A stretch of 64,000 nucleotides of DNA, from positions 273,737 through 337,736 of the forward strand of contig CAAAJI010000018.1 of assembly GCA_900642245.1 (NCBI GenBank), written 5' to 3'. The stretch comes from Fragilaria radians (Eukaryota; Bacillariophyta; Fragilariophyceae; Fragilariales; Fragilariaceae). The notes under the pieces were generated by a model. It did not search any database, was not told the DNA's origin, and saw only the letters and a program-made list of their open reading frames with translations. The stretch's first letter is position 1. The number at the start of each line of letters is the position of its first letter. Below are positions 11,048 to 21,530 of this stretch, piece after piece. A program made the translations under genes and the position numbers.

Positions 11048-11774
11048 ATGAAGGTATCCCTTTTCGTCCTCTCAATTGGATCCACAAGTGCGTTTGGTCC
11101 AGTAGGATTCGGAGTTACTCCACGTGCTTCCCGGTCTGCTACAACATGTCTTCAAATGGCAGAAATTCGAGGTCCAACTGAAAAATCCAAGGAACTTCGA
11201 TTTGGTTGGGACGGAACTACGGCACTAGGAGGTGCTGTTGTTGATTCCCAACCCGCTCGTATGCTAGAAGATATTCGGGCGGTAGGTGAAACCATCCCCG
11301 ATGAGTGCGAGGTATTTAATGCCAATGTGGAGATGGACTCCGGTGATTTAAAGTTTGAAGATGTTATTGAACTCATTGACACGCATTATGAATCTCAATT
11401 ATTGGAATTTAAGAATGGAGACATGCTTAACAAGCAAGGTGAAAACGAGGGATCGTCCAAAATTTTGTCGTATGCAGCACTTTCCAACATGGACAAAGAA
11501 ACGACACTCAAGGTTTGTTTATTTTATTTTCATCTAACATGCGTTACACTTCGGATTACTTTTCTCACATCATTTCCTATTGATCGTACTTTAGCTATGG
11601 GGTCAGTATTATAGAGAAGTTTTGGCTGACAAAGATGGAACATCACACCAAAACATCCGGAACTTCATGAAATATGGATGGGAGGGCGTGCCTTTTGAAA
11701 ACGGGATTGCTTTGACAAAGAAAGCTGTTGGAGATAGCGAATGGGACGCATTCGCTGAGTCATGGATTCCTTAA
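11048..11774 (+). CDS. plastid-targeted HopJ-domain protein
   Basis: Two exons, 11048-11512 and 11595-11774, with an 82-nt GT-AG intron in phase 0, give 214 residues. The N-terminus (MKVSLFVLSIGS) is a signal peptide ending in STSAFGP, the diatom plastid cleavage motif with Phe at +1, so import into the plastid is expected. The mature part matches the HopJ family (PF08888). After about residue 105 it runs ELIDTHYE, FKNGDM, NEGSSKIL, AALSNM; across the splice it continues LWGQYYREVL, GTSHQNIRNFM and GWEGVPF. HopJ is named after a Pseudomonas type III effector, but the domain is widespread in marine bacteria and algae with unknown chemistry. The frame opens further upstream at a GTG, but ATG 11048 is the sensible start. 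Confidence 0.85.
11513..11594 (+). other. intron of the HopJ-domain gene
   Basis: Donor AAG|gtttgt and acceptor tactttag|CTATGG. Removal joins ETTLK to LWGQYY, restoring the conserved HopJ block and bypassing the in-frame stop that follows the unspliced reading. Confidence 0.85.
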
Positions 11775-12924
11775 GTAAAAACAGTAATCTTTCAATAGCT
11801 TTATTTCTTCCACTGTGAAAAGCCTTGTTAGTTCCATGCGATAACATTCGGAATTTATTTTTTTCGTCTAATTACAATTTATTGACATAAAGCAAAGTGT
11901 AGATTTCATGCAATGATGTTGGAAACCAACCTGAAGCTATCGCAACAGGTAGACAAATGGAAGTTGACCGAAAAGATGAATGCTTAAAGAAAACGTGGCA
12001 TAAAGTCAAATGCCCAAGTGAATGTTGCGAAAGGAATTTGATGGAAGTGATGCAAAGACACTGACTAGACAAACGGACGGATGAGTCTTTGAGAAAAAGT
12101 TCATAAACTTAAAAAATGATTAGGTTATGAATTGGTGAGACATCTTGTTTAGTCCAAGATAATACTAGGCCCACCAAGTCAATGTGAAGCGATACTGTCA
12201 TTTGTTGGAGATCAGAGGGAAATCATTTTTTGACGGTTTTTGCTCTTCGGTTAGATCCGACTCAATGGAAAGGGTATTTGTAAAGAAATGGTGTGATTAC
12301 TGCTCATAACTGCTATGTAACGAAGGTACAACTATTCTAGTTGACTTGTATAGGCTGTGACAAGTTCTATTTTTCATGCTTAGGCCTTCTGTTCGTACAA
12401 TCTGCCTGTTCCAGTCAGAAAGCTGGCGGGTATTTTTAGGATTAACATTGCAGGTATTCCAGGTGTGAACAATCCTTCGATATGCCACTTTTTGTCATTA
12501 GCATGTAACCTTACACAAATACTCCATGGCTTCTCTGTGACGTTTGTATCCTTACAAATATTGGTTTTCTATCTTTACAGGCTTTGTTTATGCTTTGACT
12601 TAATTCAAAGGTTTCAAAACGTTGCAAGGCATTCTTTTGACATGTTGCCATTTTGGCTTCTTAGGATGTTTTGAAATGGAGCTATATCCTACTGTTGAGT
12701 GGTATATTCACAATTTGACAAATAAGAGGACTCGTTGTATTAGTACCAGTGGATGTGGAAATCATTGCAGACATCCATTGTTGTTTTGAGTCAAATGGTT
12801 CGCATTGAATCGTTGCAATTCTGTACCGAATTCTTTTTAATGTCATTTGGGTTAATGGTGCAATAATATTTCATATTTCGCAGTTGTTTGTTACTGTTGT
12901 CGTTGTTGTTTGATTGGATCCAAT
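11775..12924. other. intergenic, no supported gene
   Basis: About 1.15 kb between two same-strand genes. The short frames present show no domain. Nothing else was recognised. Confidence 0.5.
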
Positions 12925-14734
12925 ATGCCGAAACGGAGATCGTTCGCGTCCGCTTCGTCTTCCCCTTTTTCTGCGGTCTCAGTAGTATTGTTTTCCTTAT
13001 TTGTGTTACTTCCCAATTTATTCTTCTTTTTGGGTAACGCAACTTCAACTGCTTCCGCTGAATCTATTGTCAACGAAGAACGAGATATACGTATTTTCAA
13101 TCATGCAGGTGTCAAGATCGAACTCTATTGGATAAATCCTGATACACGAGAGGGTCATTTGATGACAGTGGCTGGTGTAGGATTGTATCACGGTGCTCAA
13201 ATGCCACTTCAATCCTTTGTTGGACATGAGTTTGAAGTGAGAGAACTACCATCCATAGAAACAGGTCTTTGTCGAGGAGCAAACAGGAAGAGCAGCAGTA
13301 GTGACAACAACGAAGATAACGGCAATAGTATGGAAGGCCAATGTCAAATAGGTACATTCATTGTCACAACATATGATGACCAAGGTGAGTGGCGAGAATC
13401 GAAGAATCCACACACACACAACAATATCGAGTTAGATCTATGCCTTAGATCTTTCTGTTATGTAGCAGTCATCTAGGCAGACATGCTGAATCCAAAATTA
13501 TCGTCAATTTGATATCATGATTTTGTTATTTCTTATATATGACTCACACGCCTTGGAAACTTTTTATCAGTCATTACTGTCAATCCTGGCATGGAAGTAG
13601 TCTTGACAGATACTTTCACTTCCTCTCAGAACAAGGCATCCGGTATAGTTGCGTCATGTCGTCAAGCCTTACAGAACACCCTGTCGCAAGAATCATCTGC
13701 ATTGGATCCTTTGAAATCTTTTGGAGACTGTGTTGCGAACGGTGTCACCCAGGAATTGTCCGATGCCACCGAAGAAGTCACTTTCCAAGCTCAAATTCGA
13801 ACTTCGATGGCAGATTTGTTAGAAAACTATACATGCCTTGATGATAATGCCCCTACAACTCCTGAAATTCGAACAGAGATTTGGACATCCCGTGACGAGC
13901 AACATCTTGTCTACATACAACATGAACGACCGGACTCTCAAATTCATGTCATTTCCAACTTTATAACCGAAGACGAATGTCTCGCTGTTGAAAAGGAGGC
14001 AGCCAAAACTCTGCATAGAGCAGCTGTTGCTGACGGCAAAGGGGGCTCGGAGTATAGTACGAATCGTAAGGCAATGCAAGCTGGCATTGTGGTAGAATGG
14101 GAGAAGGAAAAGGATGGTGATTTGATTGCTCAACTAAGTCGTAGAGTATATGATTATTCCAATCATGTTTTAAATCTTAATATTCAAGAACACGGTCAAG
14201 AAGAACTCATGTCCATTCAATACTTTGGTAGAGGGCGGAATGATACAGAACCTGATAGATACATGCCGGTACGTTAACTTTTTGGCGCCACACTCGTTAC
14301 ACCAGATGTTATCATAATGATCCTTCTTCAAATATCTCATTTACCCTATTTCTTCTCTCTCTCTCTCTCTTTCTTTCATTCCATATCCCTTGTAGCACTG
14401 CGATGGGGATTGTACAGGTCTTCCTCACAAATTCGGTACTCGAATGGCTACCATGGTCATGTATTGCATTATTCCCGAAGAAGGTGGAGCAACTAATTTC
14501 CGTAATGCAGGAGTTCATATCCAACCAGAGGTAGGAAATGCTATATTCTTTTCTTACATGAATCCAATAACGAAGATTATGGACACTGGCTTTACAGAAC
14601 ATTCTGGTTGTCCTGTCTTTGAAGGTGAAAAGAAGATTGTTACGCAATGGATTCGATACGGTGTCGACGATGATAATCCCTGGGATTCCTACAATACACT
14701 TGGGGTCAAATACTCGGAAGAAAATGACTTTTGA
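12925..14734 (+). CDS. prolyl 4-hydroxylase-type 2OG-Fe(II) dioxygenase
   Basis: Three exons, 12925-13384, 13571-14268 and 14396-14734 (introns of 186 and 127 nt, both GT-AG), give 498 residues. An N-terminal signal anchor (SAVSVVLFSLFVLLPNLFFF) points to the ER/Golgi lumen. The catalytic domain covers about residues 277-485. The iron site begins exactly at exon 3 with HCDGDC (His and Asp of HxD). It continues MVMYC, GGATNF, then GFTEHSGCPVFEG supplying the distal His, and KKIVTQW supplying the Lys that holds 2-oxoglutarate. These are the hallmarks of the collagen-type/P4H family that hydroxylates prolines in secretory proteins. The N-terminal 270 residues are not assigned; they may bind substrate. 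The second intron contains a CT-rich run before its acceptor. Confidence 0.88.
14354..14372 (+). repeat. CT dinucleotide run inside intron
   Basis: A short (ct)n run lies in the second intron of the prolyl hydroxylase gene just upstream of the ccttgtag acceptor and doubles as its polypyrimidine tract. Confidence 0.7.
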
Positions 14735-14962
14735 TGGTAGTTTTGATTTTATATCTATTCTATGAAACTGAAAGCAAATACCGCATGAGATGTTTTCAAA
14801 CTACCGGAGTTGCGTACATGATAAATTAGTAGGTAATATTAGAGTTTCAAAAAGCTTTCAACAGTCACATCGACATAATTGATAGCTGAAAACTAACTTT
14901 AGTGTGGGTATTTCGTTTTATCGTAAGAAAATAGAGTTACAACTTTCCGGTACAGATGACTA

Positions 14963-16108
14963 TTACAAATTTAATTCCTCCCGACTTAAATCAAATAAAA
15001 ATTCGTAAACATAATCGTCTGCCCAGGATTCACCAAATTTAGCCTTGAACATGGCATGAGCCGGATCTCGATTGGCAGAATAGACGTCGTAGGCCTTTTG
15101 TCGGTCTAATACATACTTTGTTTGTTCTGGATTCGGAGTTGCATTGTGCACCATTGTAACATAGGCTGACAAACATTGCTGAAAGGCAGACCACAAATCT
15201 TCCTTCACAACGTTAGGATCCGTAAAGCGAGCAAAGAGCATGTGTTGAGAAAAGAATTGAGATTCGTCATAAAAACGAGAACTCATCTTCCCCTGAAGGA
15301 TTGGAAATTGCTTCCGAATGTTGGCAAGGACATGGTCGTCTTGATGGGAAGACCAAGACGATGAGGATTGACGAAAGTCATGTTCATGAATGGGTTGAAA
15401 GTCAATGACTGTCAAATGTTTCTTACCCGCATGGAATTGTAACAAATCAATACCCAGGACAGGTAAATCATATTCCAACGATGGATACCAAAGACTATTA
15501 AAGACTTGACCCTGAGGTCCTGCATCGTAATATGTCATACGTATCTTCCGAAAGTGTGAGGAGGAAAAGCTTAAATTAGCAACTCGGACGTCATGACCCT
15601 TCGCTAGGGAAAAATCTCGTGTCCCAGCCTTATTGGTCGTGGGGGATAATTGTAAATCCTTCAAATGATGTTCCATAAAGGAAATTTGATGATTCCAAAA
15701 TGGCATAAATGTCAAATCTTGTGTAGGAACAATGGAATCTATCCATGGCATTCCAATCTGTTCTTGAGAAGTTCTCAAGACATGAGGATTTTGGTGTTGT
15801 CTCTGTTGTTGCGTCTTGTGATGACTGCTGCCTTGTCCGTTCCAAGAGATGAATGAATTTTGTAACGAATTTGTATGGGTCAGAGGAGTCGAAAGAGGTC
15901 TCATAAACAAAGATTCTTCTCCCGAATCCATCGTGAGAAAATTCCTGCGATGTTGTGGTGAAGTATTCGTATGGCTTCTTCGTATACGACTGTTACGCCC
16001 CAACAGGGAGAGTGCGTGACCAAAGGAAATTCCATTATTCCCTGGTAGATGGACGTGTGACGAAAAGGAAACAAGCCATATTGATAAAGATAATATCAAA
16101 GTATTCAT
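14963..16108 (-). CDS. ferredoxin-dependent bilin reductase (HY2/PebA/PebB family)
   Basis: 381 residues from the ATG at 16106-16108; the longer frame starts at TTG. A hydrophobic N-terminus (MNTLILSLSIWLVSF) looks like a signal peptide, followed by a Ser/His/Gln-rich spacer to about residue 125. The catalytic fold (PF05996) covers about residues 130-378. Supporting blocks are MTYYDAGPQGQVFN, YDLPVLGIDLLQF, HLTVIDFQPI, SQHMLFARF and, at the end, YSANRDPAHAMFKAKFG and YEFLFDL. The enzyme reduces biliverdin or dihydrobiliverdin with ferredoxin electrons, normally in plastids, to give phycobilins or phytochromobilin. Which reaction applies cannot be told from the sequence by eye; PebB/HY2-like is the best guess. 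It converges on the prolyl hydroxylase gene, with 228 bases between the stops. Confidence 0.85.
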   Translation of the reverse strand: MNTLILSLSIWLVSFSSHVHLPGNNGISFGHALSLLGRNSRIRRSHTNTSPQHRRNFLTMDSGEESLFMRPLSTPLTHTNSLQNSFISWNGQGSSHHKTQQQRQHQNPHVLRTSQEQIGMPWIDSIVPTQDLTFMPFWNHQISFMEHHLKDLQLSPTTNKAGTRDFSLAKGHDVRVANLSFSSSHFRKIRMTYYDAGPQGQVFNSLWYPSLEYDLPVLGIDLLQFHAGKKHLTVIDFQPIHEHDFRQSSSSWSSHQDDHVLANIRKQFPILQGKMSSRFYDESQFFSQHMLFARFTDPNVVKEDLWSAFQQCLSAYVTMVHNATPNPEQTKYVLDRQKAYDVYSANRDPAHAMFKAKFGESWADDYVYEFLFDLSREELNL

Positions 16109-18009
16109 CTCTTGAGTCAATTTAGTAGTCGTGAACAGAAGAAAAATGAAGGATGGTGGATGAGAATTTAGAATGTCTTCTACTTTGGTTTTCTCCTTCT
16201 TTCGTTCTTCGGCTGACGGAAAATGAGTTTCCTAATTCCATATCCCAACATCGGTCGTGTGAAACCAACCCATACGAATTCGGGACCTAACAATCGGTAC
16301 TCACTCCTTCGCGGAGAGAGAATTCCTTACTGTTTGTCACGATCCCTATTCCAAAAACGTAGAGAAATCGTGGCAAAAATTTAGTTCCAGAAGTCCCATT
16401 CATTACCTACACTTCGCTCCTTTCCTAACTGTCAACCCCCCCCCCCCCCCTCTAGTCAAGTAGAAGAAATACTCATCAAAGATAAAGGCTTGGACATTAC
16501 CTTCCTGGAGAGTTTGACCCCTCAAGAGAAGGGTTTGTTGTTGATAGGGGGAGTGCAATCTTGATTTCAGTGGAAATAAATAAATAGTACATGACAATTC
16601 CTACATGTTCACACCCAAGTTTTTACCATGGTAATAATTGCCAGGAAGATATCAATTTTGTTTGACACATTTTCATTTTCCTGAGGTTGAACAGTGGTCT
16701 CATATATATATATACAAGAATAAGGGGCCTTTCAATGTTTTTGCCTGCACACTTTCTGGTTTTACTCCGTCATCTGCATTTTTCTCCCATCCTCTATTGC
16801 AAATTTATAGTTGTAGCCCATGTCTCTTCAACAACCCTTTTATTCTTTTCACAAATTGCTCAACTTTTCTTGCAAAAGTACAATCAGTGATTAATGACCT
16901 TATGTATTCTAAGGTTCATTGCCATTCTACTTTCCCCATATTGCAGTTTTTACTCAATGCATTAACTACCACAGAATTTTAACTTTAACTTACCCAACAT
17001 CTCATTAAACAAACAATCAGTATCACTTTTCTCAATACATTAAGTCAGTATTTTCTAAAGATATTACAACTTCGATTCAGTTACTTTGGCAGGCCACAGG
17101 GCAATCTGCCGGTTCTTCATGTGGCATTTTAACTACTTTTAAACAAAGGAATCTTCAAGGTATGCAATTAAATTTATTGACAAAAAATCATGGTAGGCAA
17201 TACACTACGGCCACTTTATCTTCATCAATAATAGGGCTACCTTTCGCAGCATCTCCTTGAATAATATTTATGATACAACAGAATATGTTGCTAACCATTC
17301 TGTCAGCCCATTACGTAAATGTTTGGGAAGAACAATCAAAGATAAATTTCCAATCCAATTGGTCACTATCAAAGTTCATGAAACGGTTGAAAATGAATTA
17401 TACAGAAGGAAAAGTCACAAATGATATCAATCAAGAACACATGAATATTGACATAGATTAATGAACGAGTATTTGTTGAATCACAATTTATCCTGATTGA
17501 TAACTTTTTGTCGAGATATTATCATATGCCGAAACGAGGCAATTTTAAAAATGATAATTGAAGTCAGACATGTCAGTGTACTCTTCATTTTCCTTACTAT
17601 ACATATAAGTCGACAAAGTAAATCGTTGTGAACGCCTATGAAAGAAATTAAGAAACCATAATTTCATTCATACACATGCAATCTACATCTACAGAACGTA
17701 TCTATATCCATCCTAATAATAAGTTTTTAAAATCTATTTTACTGGATTTCGAGAGACAAAATGTAATGATAGAAACATTTTAATAGCTTAATACAGACAA
17801 GCTTGCTTCCCGATAAATCCCCGTCTAATCTTTTTAATCGCTGTGAGCGAGTACATGCACTTTTAGACATCATTGGTTTCCCATAATGGGATTAATTTTT
17901 TGTCAACACACCTTTAGCGGTGGAAATGTAATCTCATTTCGTTGGTTGTATAATTTTCTAACAATACACTCTCAAAGAATCCATCCATTCGAATGGCTGC
18001 TAACGAAAT
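16109..18009. other. intergenic with poly-C tract
   Basis: About 1.9 kb. It holds a run of roughly 15 C at 16435-16450 and a short (at)n run near 16701-16711. Frames around 17050-17460 give moderately protein-like readings on the plus strand but are broken by stops and match no family known to the annotator; they may be relic coding DNA. Confidence 0.45.
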
Positions 18010-20796
18010 TCACATGTGAGGGTGGTATTTTACTTGATCATTCTGAGTAGAGTCGTAATAATTATGAACTGGATCGAAGTAAGGCTGCTGGTTCATAATT
18101 CCGTTAACATTACCCTGGTAAACATTATGAACTTGATTTGGGTTAGATCCGTAGCGCGGAACTTGATGTGGATGATTCGTCATTGATGATGAAGGTTGAA
18201 TCGAAGCTGGAGGTGGGGGATGTTTGCGCTGTTGCCCCTTACTCTGGCTATACAATTCCTCTGGGGGTCCGATCGCTGTAGGAGTGAAGTTTGGGAAGCG
18301 ACGGCAAATCTTCGCCATGATTCTCCGACCCCCCGCAGTGTTTCGCATACCTCCATTACGTTGGCCATGATTGGAACCAGGTTGTGGAGTAATGAGATGA
18401 GGCCTCATGGCCTCCACAAGATTGATGGCCTGAGAATGAGTGGCAACAGACAGAGCACGCTGCACAACATAGTTTCCGAACGGATCCATCATCAATTCTC
18501 GGATTCGTTCGGTGTCGCTAAGCTCTTGAAGATACATCGCCTTGATTCTATCGCTTGCACGTTCCAAGCATTTCTCCATTACATTGGAACTGAACTTTTG
18601 GATGGCCAGTAAGCAAACTTTACCAGCTACACTTTCGCAAACTGCATGCACGTCCTCGTCACCGCAGACATCCAAGACGTACTGAACGACGTAGTTTCCA
18701 TATGCATCTTGCATTAGCTCTAAAGATTTTTGAACGATGCGGCGAACCAAGTGCGACCTTGCCTCTGTCGGTGGAGAATCAAGACACCTCTGAATCACGC
18801 AACATCCATGACGATGGCGGGCAACATCACTGACGCTGTTCGCTACAGCATCAAAAACAAATCTAGAGTGAGAATGACCGAGTTTTAGCAAGATTCGCTG
18901 AATAACATGGTTTCCATGACTGTCGATGCAAAGTCGAGCAGCAGCGGGACTGAGGGCTGCTGTCAATATCTCAGCGGCGTTTCCATGAATTGAGTCCCTA
19001 ATTTCAGGAAATTGAGACTCGTCCATGGCACATAACTCCACTACTTTCTGTACACTACGAGTCCCATGCAAATTAAGACTTGCATTTACAAGTCTTGGTG
19101 CGACACTTTGAATCAACATAATTCTTTCTTGTGGAGTAATTTTTTCCAAGATTTTCTGGAAAAGGTAATTACCGAAGGGGTCTATCATGGCTTCGCCCCA
19201 GAAAGAGATTCCTTCATTGAGGATTACTGTCGCAGCCATGGGTCCTTCCTCGTCTAAGGCCTGTTGGAGAAGTCTGCATCCTACTTGATCACGCGAGAGG
19301 CGACGAACGTGGCCTAGAAGAGATTCGAGAGGAGGACGTTGAGCCGCAGAATAAAGAGACGCTATAACATCGCAGCTTCCATTCAAGGAATGAGTAGGCG
19401 ATCCAGCCCCTGTTGACCCAATGCGGGAAATATTGGAAGCCACATAATCATCGGCTGGGATTATGCCCCCAGCAGCATTCGCTCGATTCATTTCGAGGGG
19501 GAATGGATTCTTCAACTCCGAGGGACGGGAATAGTTTTGTGGTCCTTCCCAAGATTGCGAAGATCGGTTTGCTTGCATGGATGGTGAGGTAAAATTTGGA
19601 GAGATTGATGTTGGTAGAACCATCACTGGTTGATTGGTATTGTCAGGTTCCTGGTGAAAGGATGAAGGCAACACGTACGACTGTGAACCAGTTACAGGTC
19701 CTGCAACTGATCCACCTCCTGGTGCCACGTGAAGCATGTGCACGGCTTGAAGCATTTGTCCTCTCCCGTCTGGAGTGGGTACAGCCATGTATAGAACCTG
19801 TGGAACTGATGGAGAAGGTACGATATGAGGATTTGAGTGCTGCATGAATTGGTCTATACAGATTGGAGCTTGTGTGAGTTGGTTGGTGAACGGAGACTGC
19901 TGATGATGTAGCTGCTGTTGAGGTGGAATTTTCTCCTGATTCTGTTGAAAGAACTGGTCCATACCTTTGGAAGGAGGATATTGTAACATTGGAGACATCA
20001 CAGGGTTTGATTGTTGGAATTGCATATTATTAATTCCTAAAAGAGTGTTATTATTAGTCGTGGACATGGACGCACCGGTACGATGAGTTTCCGTCCCTCC
20101 AGGATATCCTTGAAAAGTTTGAATATTACCATAGAGACCTCCTCGTTCATTGTTGTAACCTCCAAAGATGGAAGGAGATACGGATCTGCTTGATACCGTA
20201 GTTCCAGTTACTGAGTTAGGTGGTGAATCCATTCTTCGCCTGCCATACGAAGCCTGCACTGGTTTTGGCTGTCTCATTTCTCCTGAAAAGGATGGTGAAA
20301 CTCCCATACGATTATTCCACGCATCAACAAACGCTGAATTCGGTTTCGCATGTTTATTAGAGTCGGTGAGTGTTTGCTGTAACTGAAGAACTTCTTCACC
20401 AAGAGTTTGAGATGGACTTTGAGAAAGAAATAGATCAATACTCTCCTTTCGAACTGGAGTGATGGGTTCGTCATCATCATCCAAATCATGCAAGTCTTGA
20501 ATATCTGTTCCAAACAATAGCTGTGTTCGAGACGGTACTCTTTGTCCTCCATTTCCTATATTGCTTTTTACTGTAGATACTTTAGCTCGATGATGAATAT
20601 CATTGCACGACGGAGAAGGCGAACTCCAATCTACACCTAAATCATCCTTGGAGTACGAAGACGTAGAAAGACTCACACCTGCCAACAGAGAACCGATTAC
20701 ATCCTCTGCATTATTTGCAGTATCGCTCTTATCATGACTATCTGTATCGTAAGAAGCATTCCTTTCTGTTATCCCATTTCCAGATGATGCTATCAT
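18010..20796 (-). CDS. Pumilio/PUF RNA-binding protein
   Basis: 928 residues from the ATG at 20794-20796; the open frame extends upstream only to a GTG. The N-terminal ~490 residues are Ser/Gln/Pro/Asn-rich and disordered. Residues about 490-800 form eight PUF repeats. The base-contacting helices read GCRLLQ, GNYLFQ, GTRSVQ, GNHVIQ, GCCVIQ, GNYVVQ, SSNVME and GNYVVQ. By the known PUF code these correspond to recognition of a UGUANAUA-type site, the classical Pumilio element. The repeat-7 Ser-Asn-Glu triad for guanine is intact. The C-terminal tail is His/Asn/Pro-rich. PUF proteins bind 3'UTRs and usually repress or localise mRNA. Nothing distinctive in the neighbourhood bears on the function. 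Confidence 0.93.
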   Translation of the reverse strand: MIASSGNGITERNASYDTDSHDKSDTANNAEDVIGSLLAGVSLSTSSYSKDDLGVDWSSPSPSCNDIHHRAKVSTVKSNIGNGGQRVPSRTQLLFGTDIQDLHDLDDDDEPITPVRKESIDLFLSQSPSQTLGEEVLQLQQTLTDSNKHAKPNSAFVDAWNNRMGVSPSFSGEMRQPKPVQASYGRRRMDSPPNSVTGTTVSSRSVSPSIFGGYNNERGGLYGNIQTFQGYPGGTETHRTGASMSTTNNNTLLGINNMQFQQSNPVMSPMLQYPPSKGMDQFFQQNQEKIPPQQQLHHQQSPFTNQLTQAPICIDQFMQHSNPHIVPSPSVPQVLYMAVPTPDGRGQMLQAVHMLHVAPGGGSVAGPVTGSQSYVLPSSFHQEPDNTNQPVMVLPTSISPNFTSPSMQANRSSQSWEGPQNYSRPSELKNPFPLEMNRANAAGGIIPADDYVASNISRIGSTGAGSPTHSLNGSCDVIASLYSAAQRPPLESLLGHVRRLSRDQVGCRLLQQALDEEGPMAATVILNEGISFWGEAMIDPFGNYLFQKILEKITPQERIMLIQSVAPRLVNASLNLHGTRSVQKVVELCAMDESQFPEIRDSIHGNAAEILTAALSPAAARLCIDSHGNHVIQRILLKLGHSHSRFVFDAVANSVSDVARHRHGCCVIQRCLDSPPTEARSHLVRRIVQKSLELMQDAYGNYVVQYVLDVCGDEDVHAVCESVAGKVCLLAIQKFSSNVMEKCLERASDRIKAMYLQELSDTERIRELMMDPFGNYVVQRALSVATHSQAINLVEAMRPHLITPQPGSNHGQRNGGMRNTAGGRRIMAKICRRFPNFTPTAIGPPEELYSQSKGQQRKHPPPPASIQPSSSMTNHPHQVPRYGSNPNQVHNVYQGNVNGIMNQQPYFDPVHNYYDSTQNDQVKYHPHM

Positions 20797-20856
20797 TCTG
20801 GAGTTGGATGTAAGCTGTGACTCACTTAAAAACGGTAGTTTGCTTCTCGAAATCCT

Positions 20857-20940
20857 ACAAGTAATACTAATTTTAGTCACAACGTCGGTTTCTTCATGGC
20901 CTGGAATTACTCCCGTCTGTCCTTCTACGATTAAACTTAC
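20857..20940 (-). other. candidate 5'UTR intron of the PUF gene
   Basis: On the minus strand, gtaagtttaatc begins at 20940 and an acceptor attacttgtag ends near 20857. Joining them leaves no upstream ATG in the PUF frame and an in-frame TGA upstream. If real, the intron therefore lies in the 5' leader and supports translation starting at 20796. Confidence 0.45.
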
Positions 20941-20992
20941 CTACATGCGTGGTATCAACTTTCTGGCTTTTCGATTCTCTGAGGGGGGGAGA

Positions 20993-21441
20993 NNNNNNNN
21001 NNNNNNNNNNNNNNNNNNNNNNNNNNNNNNNNNNNNNNNNNNNNNNNNNNNNNNNNNNNNNNNNNNNNNNNNNNNNNNNNNNNNNNNNNNNNNNNNNNNN
21101 NNNNNNNNNNNNNNNNNNNNNNNNNNNNNNNNNNNNNNNNNNNNNNNNNNNNNNNNNNNNNNNNNNNNNNNNNNNNNNNNNNNNNNNNNNNNNNNNNNNN
21201 NNNNNNNNNNNNNNNNNNNNNNNNNNNNNNNNNNNNNNNNNNNNNNNNNNNNNNNNNNNNNNNNNNNNNNNNNNNNNNNNNNNNNNNNNNNNNNNNNNNN
21301 NNNNNNNNNNNNNNNNNNNNNNNNNNNNNNNNNNNNNNNNNNNNNNNNNNNNNNNNNNNNNNNNNNNNNNNNNNNNNNNNNNNNNNNNNNNNNNNNNNNN
21401 NNNNNNNNNNNNNNNNNNNNNNNNNNNNNNNNNNNNNNNNN
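20993..21441. other. assembly gap (449 N)
   Basis: Run of N. The left flank ends in a G-rich run (gaggggggga) and the right flank is an AAAGG tandem repeat, so the missing sequence is probably the rest of that repeat array. Confidence 0.95.
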
Positions 21442-21530
21442 AAAGGAAAGGAAAGGAAAGGAAAGGAAAGGAAAGGAAAGGAAAGGAAAGGAAAGGAAAG
21501 GAAAGGAAAGGAAAGGAAAGGAAAGGAAAG
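21442..21530. repeat. AAAGG pentanucleotide satellite
   Basis: About 18 perfect copies of aaagg directly abut the assembly gap. The true array length is unknown because the gap probably hides more of it. On the opposite strand the array reads CCTTT. Confidence 0.97.
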
